64,000 nucleotides of DNA from Salinivirga cyanobacteriivorans (GTDB lineage Bacteria > Bacteroidota > Bacteroidia > Bacteroidales > Salinivirgaceae), in assembly GCF_001443605.1 (NCBI RefSeq), contig NZ_CP013118.1:354225-418224 (forward strand). Reading direction: 5' to 3'. How positions within the stretch are numbered: the stretch's first letter is position 1; each line of letters opens with the position of its first letter. Under the pieces are notes generated by a model. That model did no database searches, was not told the DNA's origin, and was given only the letters and a program-made list of their open reading frames with translations. This document shows positions 8,243 through 17,479 of this stretch, piece after piece. The translations under genes were made by a program, and so were the position numbers.

Positions 8243-9253
8243 ATGGCATTGTTTAAATCACTTGACAATCTTGAAGAAAAAGCAGAAATGAATAAAGATG
8301 GCTGGCCCGAAGGCGAGGCCGAGAATGTAAAATGTTTAATCATTGGTTCAGGACCAGCAGGATACACAGCTGCCATCTATGCAGCGCGCGCCAATTTGTC
8401 GCCTGTAATGTACCAGGGCATGGAGCCGGGAGGACAGCTTACCACAACAACCGAGGTTGAAAACTTTCCGGGTTACCCATCGGGTATTACCGGCCCAGAA
8501 ATGATGGAAGACCTGAAAAAACAAGCAGAGCGTTTCGGCACAGATGTGCGCTGGGGCATGGCCACAAAAGCTGACCTGAGCAAACGTCCGTTTAAAGTGG
8601 CTATAGACGACAAAAAAGTGCTGGAGGCCGAAACTTTAATTATAGCTACAGGAGCCACTGCCAAATATCTTGGTCTGGAATCAGAAGAAAAATATAAAGG
8701 TTCAGGCGTTTCGGCATGTGCCACTTGCGACGGGTTTTTCTATAAAGACAAAGTTGTTGGTGTTGTGGGTGGTGGCGATACTGCTGCTGAAGAGGCTACC
8801 TACCTGGCAGGTCTGGCCAAAAAAGTTTACTTAATCGTACGTAAAGACTACATGCGAGCTTCAAAGGCAATGCAAAAGCGTGTAGACAACACTAAAAACA
8901 TCGAAATTTTGTATGAGCACAACACTAAAGAGCTCTATGGCGATGGCGTAGTTGAAGGGGCAAAACTTATTTACCGCAAAGGTCAGCCCGACGAAAAAGA
9001 AGTTGACATTAAAATTGACGGATTTTTCCTTGCAATTGGTCACACACCAAACAGCAAAGTATTTGCTGACTATTTAACCACAGACAAAGAAGGTTATATT
9101 ATTACAGATTCCGGTTCTACAAAGACAAATATTCCCGGTGTGTTTGCCTCCGGTGACGTACAGGATAAAATATACCGGCAGGCAGTTACAGCAGCCGGAT
9201 CAGGTTGCCAGGCAGCACTTGATGCTGAGCGTTTCCTTGGCGAACAAGAATAA
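8243..9253 (+). CDS. trxB: Thioredoxin-disulfide reductase
   Basis: A 336-residue flavoprotein that reduces thioredoxin with NADPH. FAD-binding GSGPAGYTAAIYAARA is at residues 35-50, the redox-active Cys159-x-x-Cys162 is in ACATCDG, the NADPH-binding GGGDTAAEEA is at 176-185, and the second FAD motif (FASGDVQD) is near the C-terminus. An N-terminal extension of about 28 residues precedes the first beta-strand compared with E. coli TrxB; it is acidic and lacks signal-peptide character. Monocistronic: a -7 box lies upstream and a strong terminator 26 bp downstream. Confidence 0.96.
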   Translation: MALFKSLDNLEEKAEMNKDGWPEGEAENVKCLIIGSGPAGYTAAIYAARANLSPVMYQGMEPGGQLTTTTEVENFPGYPSGITGPEMMEDLKKQAERFGTDVRWGMATKADLSKRPFKVAIDDKKVLEAETLIIATGATAKYLGLESEEKYKGSGVSACATCDGFFYKDKVVGVVGGGDTAAEEATYLAGLAKKVYLIVRKDYMRASKAMQKRVDNTKNIEILYEHNTKELYGDGVVEGAKLIYRKGQPDEKEVDIKIDGFFLAIGHTPNSKVFADYLTTDKEGYIITDSGSTKTNIPGVFASGDVQDKIYRQAVTAAGSGCQAALDAERFLGEQE

Positions 9254-9278
9254 AAAAACAATTTTCACATATAGTAGC

Positions 9279-9314
9279 AATGGTCCTTTCGAAGAGAAAG
9301 GACCATTCTTTTTT
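9279..9314 (+). terminator. Intrinsic terminator of trxB
   Basis: A 12-bp perfect stem AATGGTCCTTTC/GAAAGGACCATT (9279-9290 and 9296-9307) with a 5-nt loop, then CTTTTTT. Confidence 0.92.
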
Positions 9315-9406
9315 ATACCAGAAAAATAGGACTAAAAGTAATGCTTTATCAACAGTCCAATTGATAAAAAAAGAGGCTTCAATTTTACAAACAAGTGATA
9401 AAGGGT

Positions 9407-9414
9407 TAAATTTG
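9407..9414 (+). promoter_or_regulatory. TAnnTTTG -7 box of the glycosyltransferase gene
   Basis: TAAATTTG lies 18 bp before the ATG at 9433, which predicts a short leader. This position supports choosing 9433 as the start rather than the longer frame that begins inside the trxB terminator. Confidence 0.5.
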
Positions 9415-9432
9415 CATTTAAGCTTAAAAAAT

Positions 9433-10746
9433 ATGCAAAAAGTTCTGATCCTGACATATTATTGGCCACCGGCGTCGGGTCCGGGTGTGCAGCGGTTTCT
9501 CAAATTTTGTAAATATTTACCTGAATTTGGGTGGAAACCATATGTTGTAACCGTTGAAAACGGCACTTATTCTTCGGTAGATGAAACACTTTTAAAAGAT
9601 ATACCTGAGCAGGTCCAGGTTATAAAAACCCGCACCAATGAGCCCTTTGGTATTTATAACCGGCTTACAGGCAAGGAAAAGAAATCGGGAACTGTAGGTA
9701 TGCTGAATATGGATAGCGGACAAAACCCCATTAAACAAATGTCACTCTATGCACGCGCAAATTATTTTATACCTGATGCGCGTAAAGGCTGGAACCGATA
9801 TGCATATAAGGCAGCAAAAGCAGTAATTGAAAAAGAAAACATCAATATCATCATAACTACCGGACCACCCCACAGCACACATTTGATTGGTAAAAGACTT
9901 AAAGAAAACCTTGGTGTAAGATGGTTGGCAGATTTCAGGGATCCGTGGACCAATATTTTTTATAACGAAGCCTTACCCCGTACACTCAATACGCAAAAAA
10001 AAGATAAAACTCTGGAAGATAGTGTACTCAAAAGTGCCGATAAAGTGACGGTAGTAAGCGACGGGCTCAAAGACGAGTTCGCTGACCGTACTGAACCAAC
10101 GGTAATTTATAATGGTTTTGATGTAGATGACCTGGCTTATCAGCCCTGGGAAGATAAAAATCGCAAATTTACATTATCCCATGTGGGGAATTTAATGCCA
10201 GGGCAAAATATTGAAGAATTATGGCAGGCGCTAAAAGAATTAAAAGATGAATATGAAGAATTTGGTGCCCAGATTAAACTATCATTTACAGGCAATGTGG
10301 ATGATGGCATATTAGCCTCGCTTGACAAATATGACTTAACTGATATGGCACATATAGATGGGTATGTACCACATCTTGAAGCCACCAAAGCTATGATGAC
10401 TGCCGACATGCTACTTTTTGTCATTCCTGACACAAAACGAAACGAATTAATCATAACGGGTAAGCTCTTCGAGTATATTGCATCGCGCACACCAATACTT
10501 GGAATAGGCCCTACTGATGGCAATGCTGCACAAATACTACGCAATGCACACCGCAACCCAATGGTCGACTTTTCAGATAAGGCAGATATTAAAAAACAAT
10601 TACTCGTAGCCTTTACCAAATGGCAGGAAGCCGATGCCCCTTTTAAACACGACGAAAAAGATTTGGAGAAATTCAGCCGTAAAGGATTAACAGGCCAGTT
10701 GGCTCATTTACTCGATGAATTGAATGCAGAAAAAGTAAAAGCTTAA
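9433..10746 (+). CDS. GT4-like glycosyltransferase
   Basis: A 437-residue GT-B fold protein. The N-terminus (LILTYYWPPASGPGVQRF) is the GT4-type loop that binds the donor phosphates. The second Rossmann half begins near the region LSHVGNLMPGQNIEELWQAL and contains the GKLFEYIASRTPILGIG segment with the conserved Glu-x7-type acceptor/donor region. It probably builds a surface polysaccharide or glycan, but donor and acceptor are unknown. The start was set at 9433 because the family begins at this beta-strand and the promoter box lies at 9407-9414. Monocistronic, convergent with the repeat protein downstream. Confidence 0.85.
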   Translation: MQKVLILTYYWPPASGPGVQRFLKFCKYLPEFGWKPYVVTVENGTYSSVDETLLKDIPEQVQVIKTRTNEPFGIYNRLTGKEKKSGTVGMLNMDSGQNPIKQMSLYARANYFIPDARKGWNRYAYKAAKAVIEKENINIIITTGPPHSTHLIGKRLKENLGVRWLADFRDPWTNIFYNEALPRTLNTQKKDKTLEDSVLKSADKVTVVSDGLKDEFADRTEPTVIYNGFDVDDLAYQPWEDKNRKFTLSHVGNLMPGQNIEELWQALKELKDEYEEFGAQIKLSFTGNVDDGILASLDKYDLTDMAHIDGYVPHLEATKAMMTADMLLFVIPDTKRNELIITGKLFEYIASRTPILGIGPTDGNAAQILRNAHRNPMVDFSDKADIKKQLLVAFTKWQEADAPFKHDEKDLEKFSRKGLTGQLAHLLDELNAEKVKA

Positions 10747-10770
10747 CAAAAATTATAATTCTCTGCTATA

Positions 10771-11109
10771 TTAATAAAACAGGTGTCGTTTTTTATTGGA
10801 ATTCCATCCGGCCTGATTACTATATTCCACAAAATAAATGGTAATGTCAGCCTGATTTTCGTAGTCGGTATAAAATATAGTTTTATCAGCCTGGTTCTCA
10901 TAATCGGTAAAATACCAAAGCCCATTGTTCTTTCCGGCCTGGTTAGCGTATTCTACCTTATACACACTCAAATCGGCCTGGTTTTCATAGTCAACCACAT
11001 AAACTTTCACATCAGCCTGGTTGGCATATTCCACTGCAAAAACTTTTTGACCATATGAAAAACAGGCAAAAGCTGCACCGAATAACATTGTGAGGAATAT
11101 TTTTTTCAT
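10771..11109 (-). CDS. Secreted short-repeat protein (DUF6150/septoil-knot-like)
   Basis: A 112-residue protein with signal peptide (residues 1-20, FSYGQ). The mature part consists of six near-identical units of about 15 residues, each carrying a hydrophobic beta-strand and a Y-x-NQA-D/G turn (YANQADVKVYVVD and variants). This regular pattern resembles the DUF6150 family, which I recall being described as a seven-strand knot-like fold; that assignment is from memory and moderate. The function is unknown. The units differ at DNA level, so the array is old rather than a fresh expansion. A good promoter lies at 11141-11172. Confidence 0.72.
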   Translation of the reverse strand: MKKIFLTMLFGAAFACFSYGQKVFAVEYANQADVKVYVVDYENQADLSVYKVEYANQAGKNNGLWYFTDYENQADKTIFYTDYENQADITIYFVEYSNQAGWNSNKKRHLFY

Positions 11110-11140
11110 AAAATATAGGTTTTAACGAATAATTATTCAC

Positions 11141-11172
11141 TAAAAGTATCAATAAAATTGATGCGATGCAAA
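11141..11172 (-). promoter_or_regulatory. Promoter of the repeat-protein gene
   Basis: On the minus strand TTTG (plus 11169-11172), 20 bp, then TACTTTTA (plus 11141-11148), a one-base variant of TAnnTTTG. The predicted leader is about 25 nt. Confidence 0.42.
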
Positions 11173-11327
11173 AGTCAAATATTAAATTAATAACTGTTTA
11201 CAAAGGTGTTACATATAACCTTTTCAGAAAAGTTATAGTGAAATAGACGGATAGCTTTAATGATCGATATTTTTTCAAGAACATATCACATCAGGCTTTT
11301 TAAAGAAGAATCATACTCAAAAAAAAA

Positions 11328-11358
11328 TTGTTTACGAATATTCAATGAAGTAATTTTA
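11328..11358 (+). promoter_or_regulatory. Probable promoter of the T9SS cargo gene
   Basis: TTG at 11328-11330, 20 bp, then TAATTTTA at 11351-11358 (one mismatch to TAnnTTTG), 17 bp before the ATG. Confidence 0.35.
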
Positions 11359-11375
11359 CATAAAACCACTTAATT

Positions 11376-12584
11376 ATGAAAACAATAGCTCTTATTTTAT
11401 TGCTATGTGGATACCTTGGTGGTATGGCACAAACATGGGATATGATATCACCTGCAAACGAAAAGGTAGACTATTATGGTTTTTTACCTGCTGAGCATTT
11501 TGCCGATTCCAATATGCTCTGGATTAAGAACCATGAACTTGATACCTGGAATTCGCATGACTTTATGCTAGAAATTACAGGAACAGCTCCTTATGATGAT
11601 AGCCTGATGCTGCTAACCTGTGGCTCTGGATCATATTCTGATGGTATTTATAGAACTAATATAAATAATGGACTCAGCGAAGTGCTGTTTTATTGTTATA
11701 AGCCCCAAACCATAGTTCAACATCAGGGAGAATTTTTCGTAGGTTACCACGGAGGACTCGTTTCATCGGTCGACGGACAAATCTGGGATTCTGTTTTATC
11801 GTTTAAAACCGATACTGCTGTAGAATACTATTACGTCTCACAGGAGAACCACATAGCCATCTGCAGTTCATCAACCGGCGATTTCATTTACCATTCCAAT
11901 GACGAAGGCACCTCATGGACAAATCATGAATTAATATTACCGGTAAATGATGCTGATTTTTATTATGCAGAAAACAAATTATTTGTAGCAATGGGAAACG
12001 GGTCAGAATCCGATGGCTGTTATGTGTCTAATGATTTCGGAATAACATTTGAATCGGTTTTATATGCCGATAGTATAAGTGCTGTGAAATTTATTGATAA
12101 CGAACATTTGGCCCTTGGTTTTTCCGAAAAACCCTATGCTCCCAATGGTGTCGCTATAGTAAACCCTGCAACCCATGAGCTAACAAATATAAACGGAAAT
12201 TTACCAACGTTAAGCATTAATTATTTTACCATGCACCCATTGATTAATTGTATCAACCTCATTGCATGTACGAACTCCGGAGCTTACATAAGCTGTGATA
12301 TTCTTGGTATCGAATCAACAGCCTACAACAGAGCAGTGAAAGTATACCCAAACCCGTTCAATGATTTTTTAACAATTGAAGTTAATGCCTCACAACCACC
12401 TATCAGCTGCAAAATATTTACAATGTCGGGTAAAATGATATTTAACGAAATTAAAACAACTGATAGTAAATATTTTAAATGGCAAATGAAGAAAATTGCT
12501 GCAAGCTTAACTACAGGATGTTACATTCTGGAGGTTAGACAGAACAATGAAAAAATATTCAGCCAGGTATTAATAAAAAAATAA
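11376..12584 (+). CDS. Secreted protein with T9SS type A sorting domain
   Basis: A 402-residue protein with signal peptide (residues 1-18, GGMAQ). The central part repeats short blocks such as SNDEGTSWTNH and SNDFGITFESV, which resemble BNR/sialidase-type beta-propeller blades. The last ~80 residues begin KVYPNPFNDFLTIEV and end FSQVLIKK, the signature of the type IX secretion C-terminal domain, so the protein is probably exported across the outer membrane and may be anchored to the cell surface. No catalytic residues were recognised. It is convergent with the methyltransferase (9 bp). Confidence 0.85.
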   Translation: MKTIALILLLCGYLGGMAQTWDMISPANEKVDYYGFLPAEHFADSNMLWIKNHELDTWNSHDFMLEITGTAPYDDSLMLLTCGSGSYSDGIYRTNINNGLSEVLFYCYKPQTIVQHQGEFFVGYHGGLVSSVDGQIWDSVLSFKTDTAVEYYYVSQENHIAICSSSTGDFIYHSNDEGTSWTNHELILPVNDADFYYAENKLFVAMGNGSESDGCYVSNDFGITFESVLYADSISAVKFIDNEHLALGFSEKPYAPNGVAIVNPATHELTNINGNLPTLSINYFTMHPLINCINLIACTNSGAYISCDILGIESTAYNRAVKVYPNPFNDFLTIEVNASQPPISCKIFTMSGKMIFNEIKTTDSKYFKWQMKKIAASLTTGCYILEVRQNNEKIFSQVLIKK

Positions 12585-12593
12585 AATAAGGAA

Positions 12594-13370
12594 CTATTGC
12601 AGATCCTGTTTTTTAAGTACGTAACTAAAATAGACGTATTTTCCTGATTCTAAATTTTTGTAAGTTGTACTGCCTATGGCACCGGCAAAATTTAATGCAA
12701 CTTTATGCAAAAATGCTGGGACCAGTTTTTTTACAAGCTTTCGCTTTCTTTGATCATCAAGGTTAAGGGCAGCCAGCACCTCTCGGTTGATGTTTTTTTC
12801 TCTTACAACTTGTAAACCGCTTTTGGCTATAAGCTGCTTAAAATCATCCATTTCATGGTCATAACGAAAATCAGTCAGAAGTAAATGTCCACCTGGTCTT
12901 AAAACACGTTCCGTTTCTTTTAAAAAAGTGGCCATATCCTGGTAACGATGCGACGACTCGACATTAAGCACCACATCAGATGATTCATCTTCAAGTTTTA
13001 AGCTTTGAGCATCTCCCTGGGAAAAAGTTAAATTTCCATCTTTATAATGCGTATTGCAAAAATTCACTGCTCTTTTGTCCAGTTCAATACCCTGTGCTGA
13101 AGCTGGGGCATGTGTTTGCTTTACATGAAAAAGCCCTCCTCCTCGTCCACTACCAATTTCCACTACATCAAGTCCTTTCAGGTCAATTGCCGTAGCAAGG
13201 TGATCATATAACTGAATAGAAAATCGATCTGGTGATTGGAGCTCTTCATTGGTATCTTGTTCTTCTCCATGAAATCCATAATTCATAAATAAAATTTCAG
13301 CCTTACGGTCTACCTTATTCACGTACCAATACCAAATTCTAAAAAGCCGGTCACGAAGATTTAACTGCAT
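12594..13370 (-). CDS. Class I SAM-dependent methyltransferase
   Basis: A 258-residue protein from the ATG at 13370. The SAM-binding motif I (VVEIGSGRGGG) is followed by the acidic motif II region (GIELDKRA), FSQGDAQSLKLED, and the post-motif ERVLRPGGHLLLTDF typical of UbiE/COQ5-like small-molecule methyltransferases. It resembles the phthiotriol/phenolphthiocerol methyltransferase group, but the substrate is unknown. The longer frame to 13433 was rejected because its first codons lie inside a 5' hairpin that starts at the predicted transcript start. Monocistronic. Confidence 0.82.
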   Translation of the reverse strand: MQLNLRDRLFRIWYWYVNKVDRKAEILFMNYGFHGEEQDTNEELQSPDRFSIQLYDHLATAIDLKGLDVVEIGSGRGGGLFHVKQTHAPASAQGIELDKRAVNFCNTHYKDGNLTFSQGDAQSLKLEDESSDVVLNVESSHRYQDMATFLKETERVLRPGGHLLLTDFRYDHEMDDFKQLIAKSGLQVVREKNINREVLAALNLDDQRKRKLVKKLVPAFLHKVALNFAGAIGSTTYKNLESGKYVYFSYVLKKQDLQ

Positions 13371-13397
13371 AATATCACGATTTTGAATAAAATAAAA

Positions 13398-13431
13398 GGC
13401 CATGCACATGTTGACACATTTGCGCATGGCC
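13398..13431 (-). promoter_or_regulatory. Strong 5' leader hairpin of the methyltransferase mRNA
   Basis: Minus strand GGCCATGCGC pairs with GTGCATGGCC (10 bp with one G-U), then, after an AA bulge, ATGT with ACAT around a GTCA loop. It starts 6-7 nt after the TATATTTG -7 box, so it would form the very 5' end of the transcript. Confidence 0.65.
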
Positions 13432-13437
13432 AAAGAT

Positions 13438-13445
13438 CAAATATA
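13438..13445 (-). promoter_or_regulatory. TAnnTTTG -7 box of the methyltransferase gene
   Basis: Minus strand TATATTTG; predicted transcript start near 13431. No clear -33 element. Confidence 0.42.
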
Positions 13446-13501
13446 AGTTTTTATTCTTAACTAATTATTAATTTAAGAATATTAAAATCCAGCTTGCGCA
13501 A

Positions 13502-15007
13502 TTATAAATGCAAACTTACACCGGGGCCAAGCGGGATATCGAACCATACCCACAAAACTAATAATATTACCCAGGCAATGAAAAATGCAATGGTATAGGG
13601 TAACATTGTCGATATAATGGTACCAATACCTGCATTTTTATCATACTTCTGAATAAATGCAATAATTAACGCAAAAAAGCTCATCATTGGCGAAATAATA
13701 TTGGTAACACTGTCGCCAATGCGGAACACAACCTGACTTAGCTCAGGACTATAACCCAAGAACATAAATACCGGAATAAAAATGGGTGCCAACACTGCCC
13801 ATTTAGCCGATGCACTTCCCATAAACATATTTATGGTGGCAGACAAAATCACAAACATGATAAGCAGGGGGATGAGGCCAACGTTAAGAGAAACAAGGAA
13901 GTCGGCTCCTTTAATGGCAAAAATAAGCCCCAGATTACTCCATTTAAAGTAAGCCACGAACTGCGCAGCAAAGAAAACCAACACGATATAAGCAGAAAGT
14001 GTTTTTATGCTATCGGTCATCCCCTTCACAATATCGGAATCGTTTTTATACTTACCTGTGGCAATGCCATAAGCTACACCAGCACCTCCGGCCAGGATAA
14101 ACAACCATGCTACCACACCTTTAATTACAGGACCATTTAAGATCGAACCATCATGTCCACGTAGAAAACCATGTTCTGGAATAATTCCGATAAGTACAAT
14201 GGCCAAAATGCCCAACACAGTGAGACCCGCTACACGTAATCCTTTTCGCTCCTTTTTTGACAAAGGATCCAGGTTTTCTTCGTGTTCTCCTTTGTATTCA
14301 CCTAACCGGGGGGCGACTATCCTTTCAGTAACCCAGGTACCGGCAGCAGCAACAATAAATGTAGAGGCTACCATAAAGTAGTAATTGGCGGTGGGATTCA
14401 CTTCATATACAGGATCTACAATACGCGCTGCTTCTTGCGAAAGGCCTGCCAATAAGGGATCAATGGTGCCCAATATGAGGTTAGCACTGAAGCCACCTGA
14501 AACACCCGCAAAAGCTGCGGCCATACCAGCTATTGGGTGCCGACCTACACTTAAAAATATTACCCCTGCAAGTGGGATAAGCAATACATATCCAATATCA
14601 CTGGCAAAATTTGACAGGATACCCGAAAAAACCAATACAAATGTCAATAGTTTTTTTGGGGCACTCAAAACGAGTTTTCGAATTAAAGCACCGATTAAAC
14701 CACTACCTTCGGCCATTCCAATACCAAGCATGGCAACTAATACAATTCCAAGTGGCGCAAAACCAGTAAAGTTTTCAACCATTTCGAGCAGCACCCTGTG
14801 TATACCCTCCTTTGAGAGCAAATTGACAGGTTCAATAACCTCTTTGGTAACGGGATGAATGGCATTCCAATCTACCCAATGCGCTATAAATGATAATATC
14901 AAAACACTACCAGCAAAAATTGCGAAAAGTGTCGCAGGGTGAGGTAATGCATTTCCAACGCGTTCCACAAAATTGAGGAACGAAAATTTTCTGAGGGCTT
15001 TAAACAT
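13502..15007 (-). CDS. abgT: AbgT family transporter
   Basis: A 501-residue polytopic membrane protein of the AbgT family (p-aminobenzoyl-glutamate uptake in E. coli AbgT; antimetabolite and sulfonamide efflux in MtrF/YdaH). The family opening (ERVGNALPHPATLFAIFAGSVL), the re-entrant loop region around SANLILGTIDPLLAGLS and the C-terminal MFMGSASAKWAVLAPIFIPVF with GDSVTNIISPMM are all present. Uptake or efflux cannot be decided from sequence. No peptidase partner (abgA/abgB) adjoins it, although a PepD dipeptidase lies 25 kb away. Symbol given at family level. Confidence 0.88.
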   Translation of the reverse strand: MFKALRKFSFLNFVERVGNALPHPATLFAIFAGSVLILSFIAHWVDWNAIHPVTKEVIEPVNLLSKEGIHRVLLEMVENFTGFAPLGIVLVAMLGIGMAEGSGLIGALIRKLVLSAPKKLLTFVLVFSGILSNFASDIGYVLLIPLAGVIFLSVGRHPIAGMAAAFAGVSGGFSANLILGTIDPLLAGLSQEAARIVDPVYEVNPTANYYFMVASTFIVAAAGTWVTERIVAPRLGEYKGEHEENLDPLSKKERKGLRVAGLTVLGILAIVLIGIIPEHGFLRGHDGSILNGPVIKGVVAWLFILAGGAGVAYGIATGKYKNDSDIVKGMTDSIKTLSAYIVLVFFAAQFVAYFKWSNLGLIFAIKGADFLVSLNVGLIPLLIMFVILSATINMFMGSASAKWAVLAPIFIPVFMFLGYSPELSQVVFRIGDSVTNIISPMMSFFALIIAFIQKYDKNAGIGTIISTMLPYTIAFFIAWVILLVLWVWFDIPLGPGVSLHL

Positions 15008-15039
15008 CTTAATATATTTTTTTCGGTTTTTTAAGCTGC

Positions 15040-15047
15040 CAAAAATA
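15040..15047 (-). promoter_or_regulatory. TAnnTTTG -7 box of abgT
   Basis: Minus strand TATTTTTG, 33 bp before the abgT ATG. A second box, TATATTTG, lies at 15134-15141. Confidence 0.38.
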
Positions 15048-15146
15048 ATGGGATCTTTGAAATTTTAAAAGTCCTAAGGCTTAAGTTGATTCAAAAATCC
15101 CTAAATCATACATTATAATCATATACAAAGAAGCAAATATAATTGT

Positions 15147-17381
15147 TCAGGTAGGCTGCTTTGTTGATAAAGTAAAAGATACAAGCGTACCTTTATCAGG
15201 CTTACTTTCAATTGAAAAGGATCCACCATGTTGGTCTATAAAATCTTTGCAGAGCTGCAAGCCCAGGCCTGACCCCTTTTCCTTTTGTGTACCAGTGGTG
15301 GAATGAAAACCTGAAGCGTATAATACTTTATCAATATCTGGTTTTTCCATTCCTACGCCCTGATCAAGCACCGATATTTTCGCAATATTGGAATCCTCAA
15401 TGATAGATATTTTTATTTGGCTATGCTTAGGCGAAAACTTAATGGCATTGCTCAATAAATTGCGCATAACAGTAGCAATCATCTGCTCATCAAAATAGGC
15501 TTTTATTTCTTTATCAATATCTGCGTTTATCTCAATGTTTTTATTGCGTGCCATACCTTCAAGACTCTTAATAGCCTGTGATGCGATAATATTCAGAAGC
15601 TGCTTTTTGAAATTTGTGCTTAATTTACCCTCCTGTCTTTTGGCCCACATTAGTAAATTCTCTAAAAGATTAATTGCCGAGTTGATATCGCTGTCCATTA
15701 AACGAAGTATATGGTCTTTGCGTTCGGTAGACAGTTTTTTTGATTTGAGTAAATTCAGTGAAGTGTGTAGGCTCGACATAGGGCTTCTTAAATCATGCCC
15801 TATTATTGAAAAGACTTTATCCTTTTTCCGGTTTTCTTCTTCGAGTTTTACCTTGTTCTTTTCTATAAGTCTGTTTTTTTCAACAAGCAAATGATTAAAC
15901 CTTTTTAAATGCTCAGCCTGTTTGCTTATCTCTTTGTTTTTCTCTTTTATCTCTTGATTCCTATCGCTCAATTTATTATTAAGACTTGTTTTTTGGCGAT
16001 ATTTCTGATATAAGAGAAGGGAAAATATAAATATCAGCCCTGCAATAACCAGAATTAAATTTTTAGTTGATGATGTTCGGGCCAATTTAGCTTTATCAAG
16101 CTGTTTTTGTTTTTCAAGTATTTTAATTCGTTGCGCTTTCTGCTCCCCTTCAAAACGGGCCTCCAATGCTTCCAGCCTTTCCGTTTTTTCTTTTTCAGCC
16201 AGGGTATCCTTTGCTTTTGCATATTTTTGATGATAGGCATACGCCTTTTTAAAATCACCCTTTCGTTCAAATACCTTGGCAAGGTATTTCAATGCTGGTA
16301 CTTGTGAAGAAATAACTTTAATTTCGCGAGCAATATCAAGGGAGCTTTTGAAATATGCCCGGGCAGTTTCATAATCAGAAAGATTGTAAAAAACCTCTCC
16401 CATATTATAATATACCCCCGTAAGTTCTCTTTTCTGGTTCAGGTTTTTATAAATATCCAGGGTTTTATAATAATATGCCAGGGTACTATCGTAATTATTT
16501 TTATTCTGAAAATCCTTGCCAATATTATAGTATATGGTACCAAGTAATCGTAAATTTCCAATTCTCTCAGCAATTTCCCTGGCTTTATGTATGGAAACCT
16601 GATATGCTTGCAAACTATCTAATTGTTCATAAATCAAACTAAGATTCGTCAGAGCTTTGGCCTTACCTAATTCATTTTCCTCATCTTCATACAAAGCAAC
16701 AGTATTTATTAAATATTCATATGCCTTTTGGGGTTCATCCAGTTTATTATCGTAAATGAGGGCAATTTTCATATAGGTGCTTGCCAGGCCATGTTTATCC
16801 GCTATCTTCTTTCTAATCTCCAGAGATTTAATGAAATTTTTCAGGGCTTCTTCTGCCCGGCCCTGCACATAATTAACTACCCCAAGATTCGAAAAAGTGG
16901 TGGCCAGGCCAGAGGAGTCATTAATTTGCTGATAAATTGATTTGCATTTTAGCCAAACTACCTTGCAGCTATCATATTCCGACAGGTTATAATAATTTAC
17001 TCCTATACTATTGAATCCGTTAGCTACCCCTACGGAATCATTTAATTTCCTGTAAAACTCAATGGCATTTTTTAAGGTGTCAATTGATTGGCGATAATTT
17101 CCCTGATAACTGATTACCCTCGATTTTGTTAATAAAAAGCTGGCCTTTTGTCTTGTCATCCCCTTTTTATTGGCAATTGCCAAACCCCGATTTAAAAAAT
17201 ACAGGGCAGAATCGTAATGTTCACGCTGATAGTATTGGCCCAATTTATGCAATAGTTCTACTTCTGCTGAATCTGAATTTGTAGATTTTAGTTTTGCTAA
17301 TAACTTTGCCGGATGCTTTTGTGGTTGGGCATAAGCATCAGAAAAAACAACAAGAAATACTATGAATAAAAGCAATTTCAT
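15147..17381 (-). CDS. TPR-containing sensor histidine kinase
   Basis: A 744-residue protein from the ATG at 17381. A signal peptide (1-20, DAYAQ) is followed by about eight tetratricopeptide repeats (roughly 35-400, motifs such as ATTFSNLGVVNYVQGRAEEAL), one membrane helix (about 432-452), a coiled coil, then HisKA with phospho-acceptor His in SIIGHDLRSPMSS and a HATPase_c domain with N-box NLLSNAIKFS, G1 DQGVGM and G2 GSGLGL. TPR-first kinases of this layout are common in Bacteroidota; the signal sensed is unknown. No response regulator is adjacent, so it is an orphan kinase. The upstream TTG start was rejected. Confidence 0.93.
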   Translation of the reverse strand: MKLLLFIVFLVVFSDAYAQPQKHPAKLLAKLKSTNSDSAEVELLHKLGQYYQREHYDSALYFLNRGLAIANKKGMTRQKASFLLTKSRVISYQGNYRQSIDTLKNAIEFYRKLNDSVGVANGFNSIGVNYYNLSEYDSCKVVWLKCKSIYQQINDSSGLATTFSNLGVVNYVQGRAEEALKNFIKSLEIRKKIADKHGLASTYMKIALIYDNKLDEPQKAYEYLINTVALYEDEENELGKAKALTNLSLIYEQLDSLQAYQVSIHKAREIAERIGNLRLLGTIYYNIGKDFQNKNNYDSTLAYYYKTLDIYKNLNQKRELTGVYYNMGEVFYNLSDYETARAYFKSSLDIAREIKVISSQVPALKYLAKVFERKGDFKKAYAYHQKYAKAKDTLAEKEKTERLEALEARFEGEQKAQRIKILEKQKQLDKAKLARTSSTKNLILVIAGLIFIFSLLLYQKYRQKTSLNNKLSDRNQEIKEKNKEISKQAEHLKRFNHLLVEKNRLIEKNKVKLEEENRKKDKVFSIIGHDLRSPMSSLHTSLNLLKSKKLSTERKDHILRLMDSDINSAINLLENLLMWAKRQEGKLSTNFKKQLLNIIASQAIKSLEGMARNKNIEINADIDKEIKAYFDEQMIATVMRNLLSNAIKFSPKHSQIKISIIEDSNIAKISVLDQGVGMEKPDIDKVLYASGFHSTTGTQKEKGSGLGLQLCKDFIDQHGGSFSIESKPDKGTLVSFTLSTKQPT

Positions 17382-17479
17382 AGTTAACAAGTAGTATAAC
17401 CTGAAATTATTAGGAAACCAAACTTTTTTTTATTCCTACTGTTAATAATCTAGTTTTAACGAATCAAACAAGCAAACAC

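Noticed and set aside
9280..9432. Longer start for the glycosyltransferase
   Set aside because: It would begin inside the trxB terminator stem; a TAnnTTTG box at 9407-9414 and the family N-terminus point to 9433.
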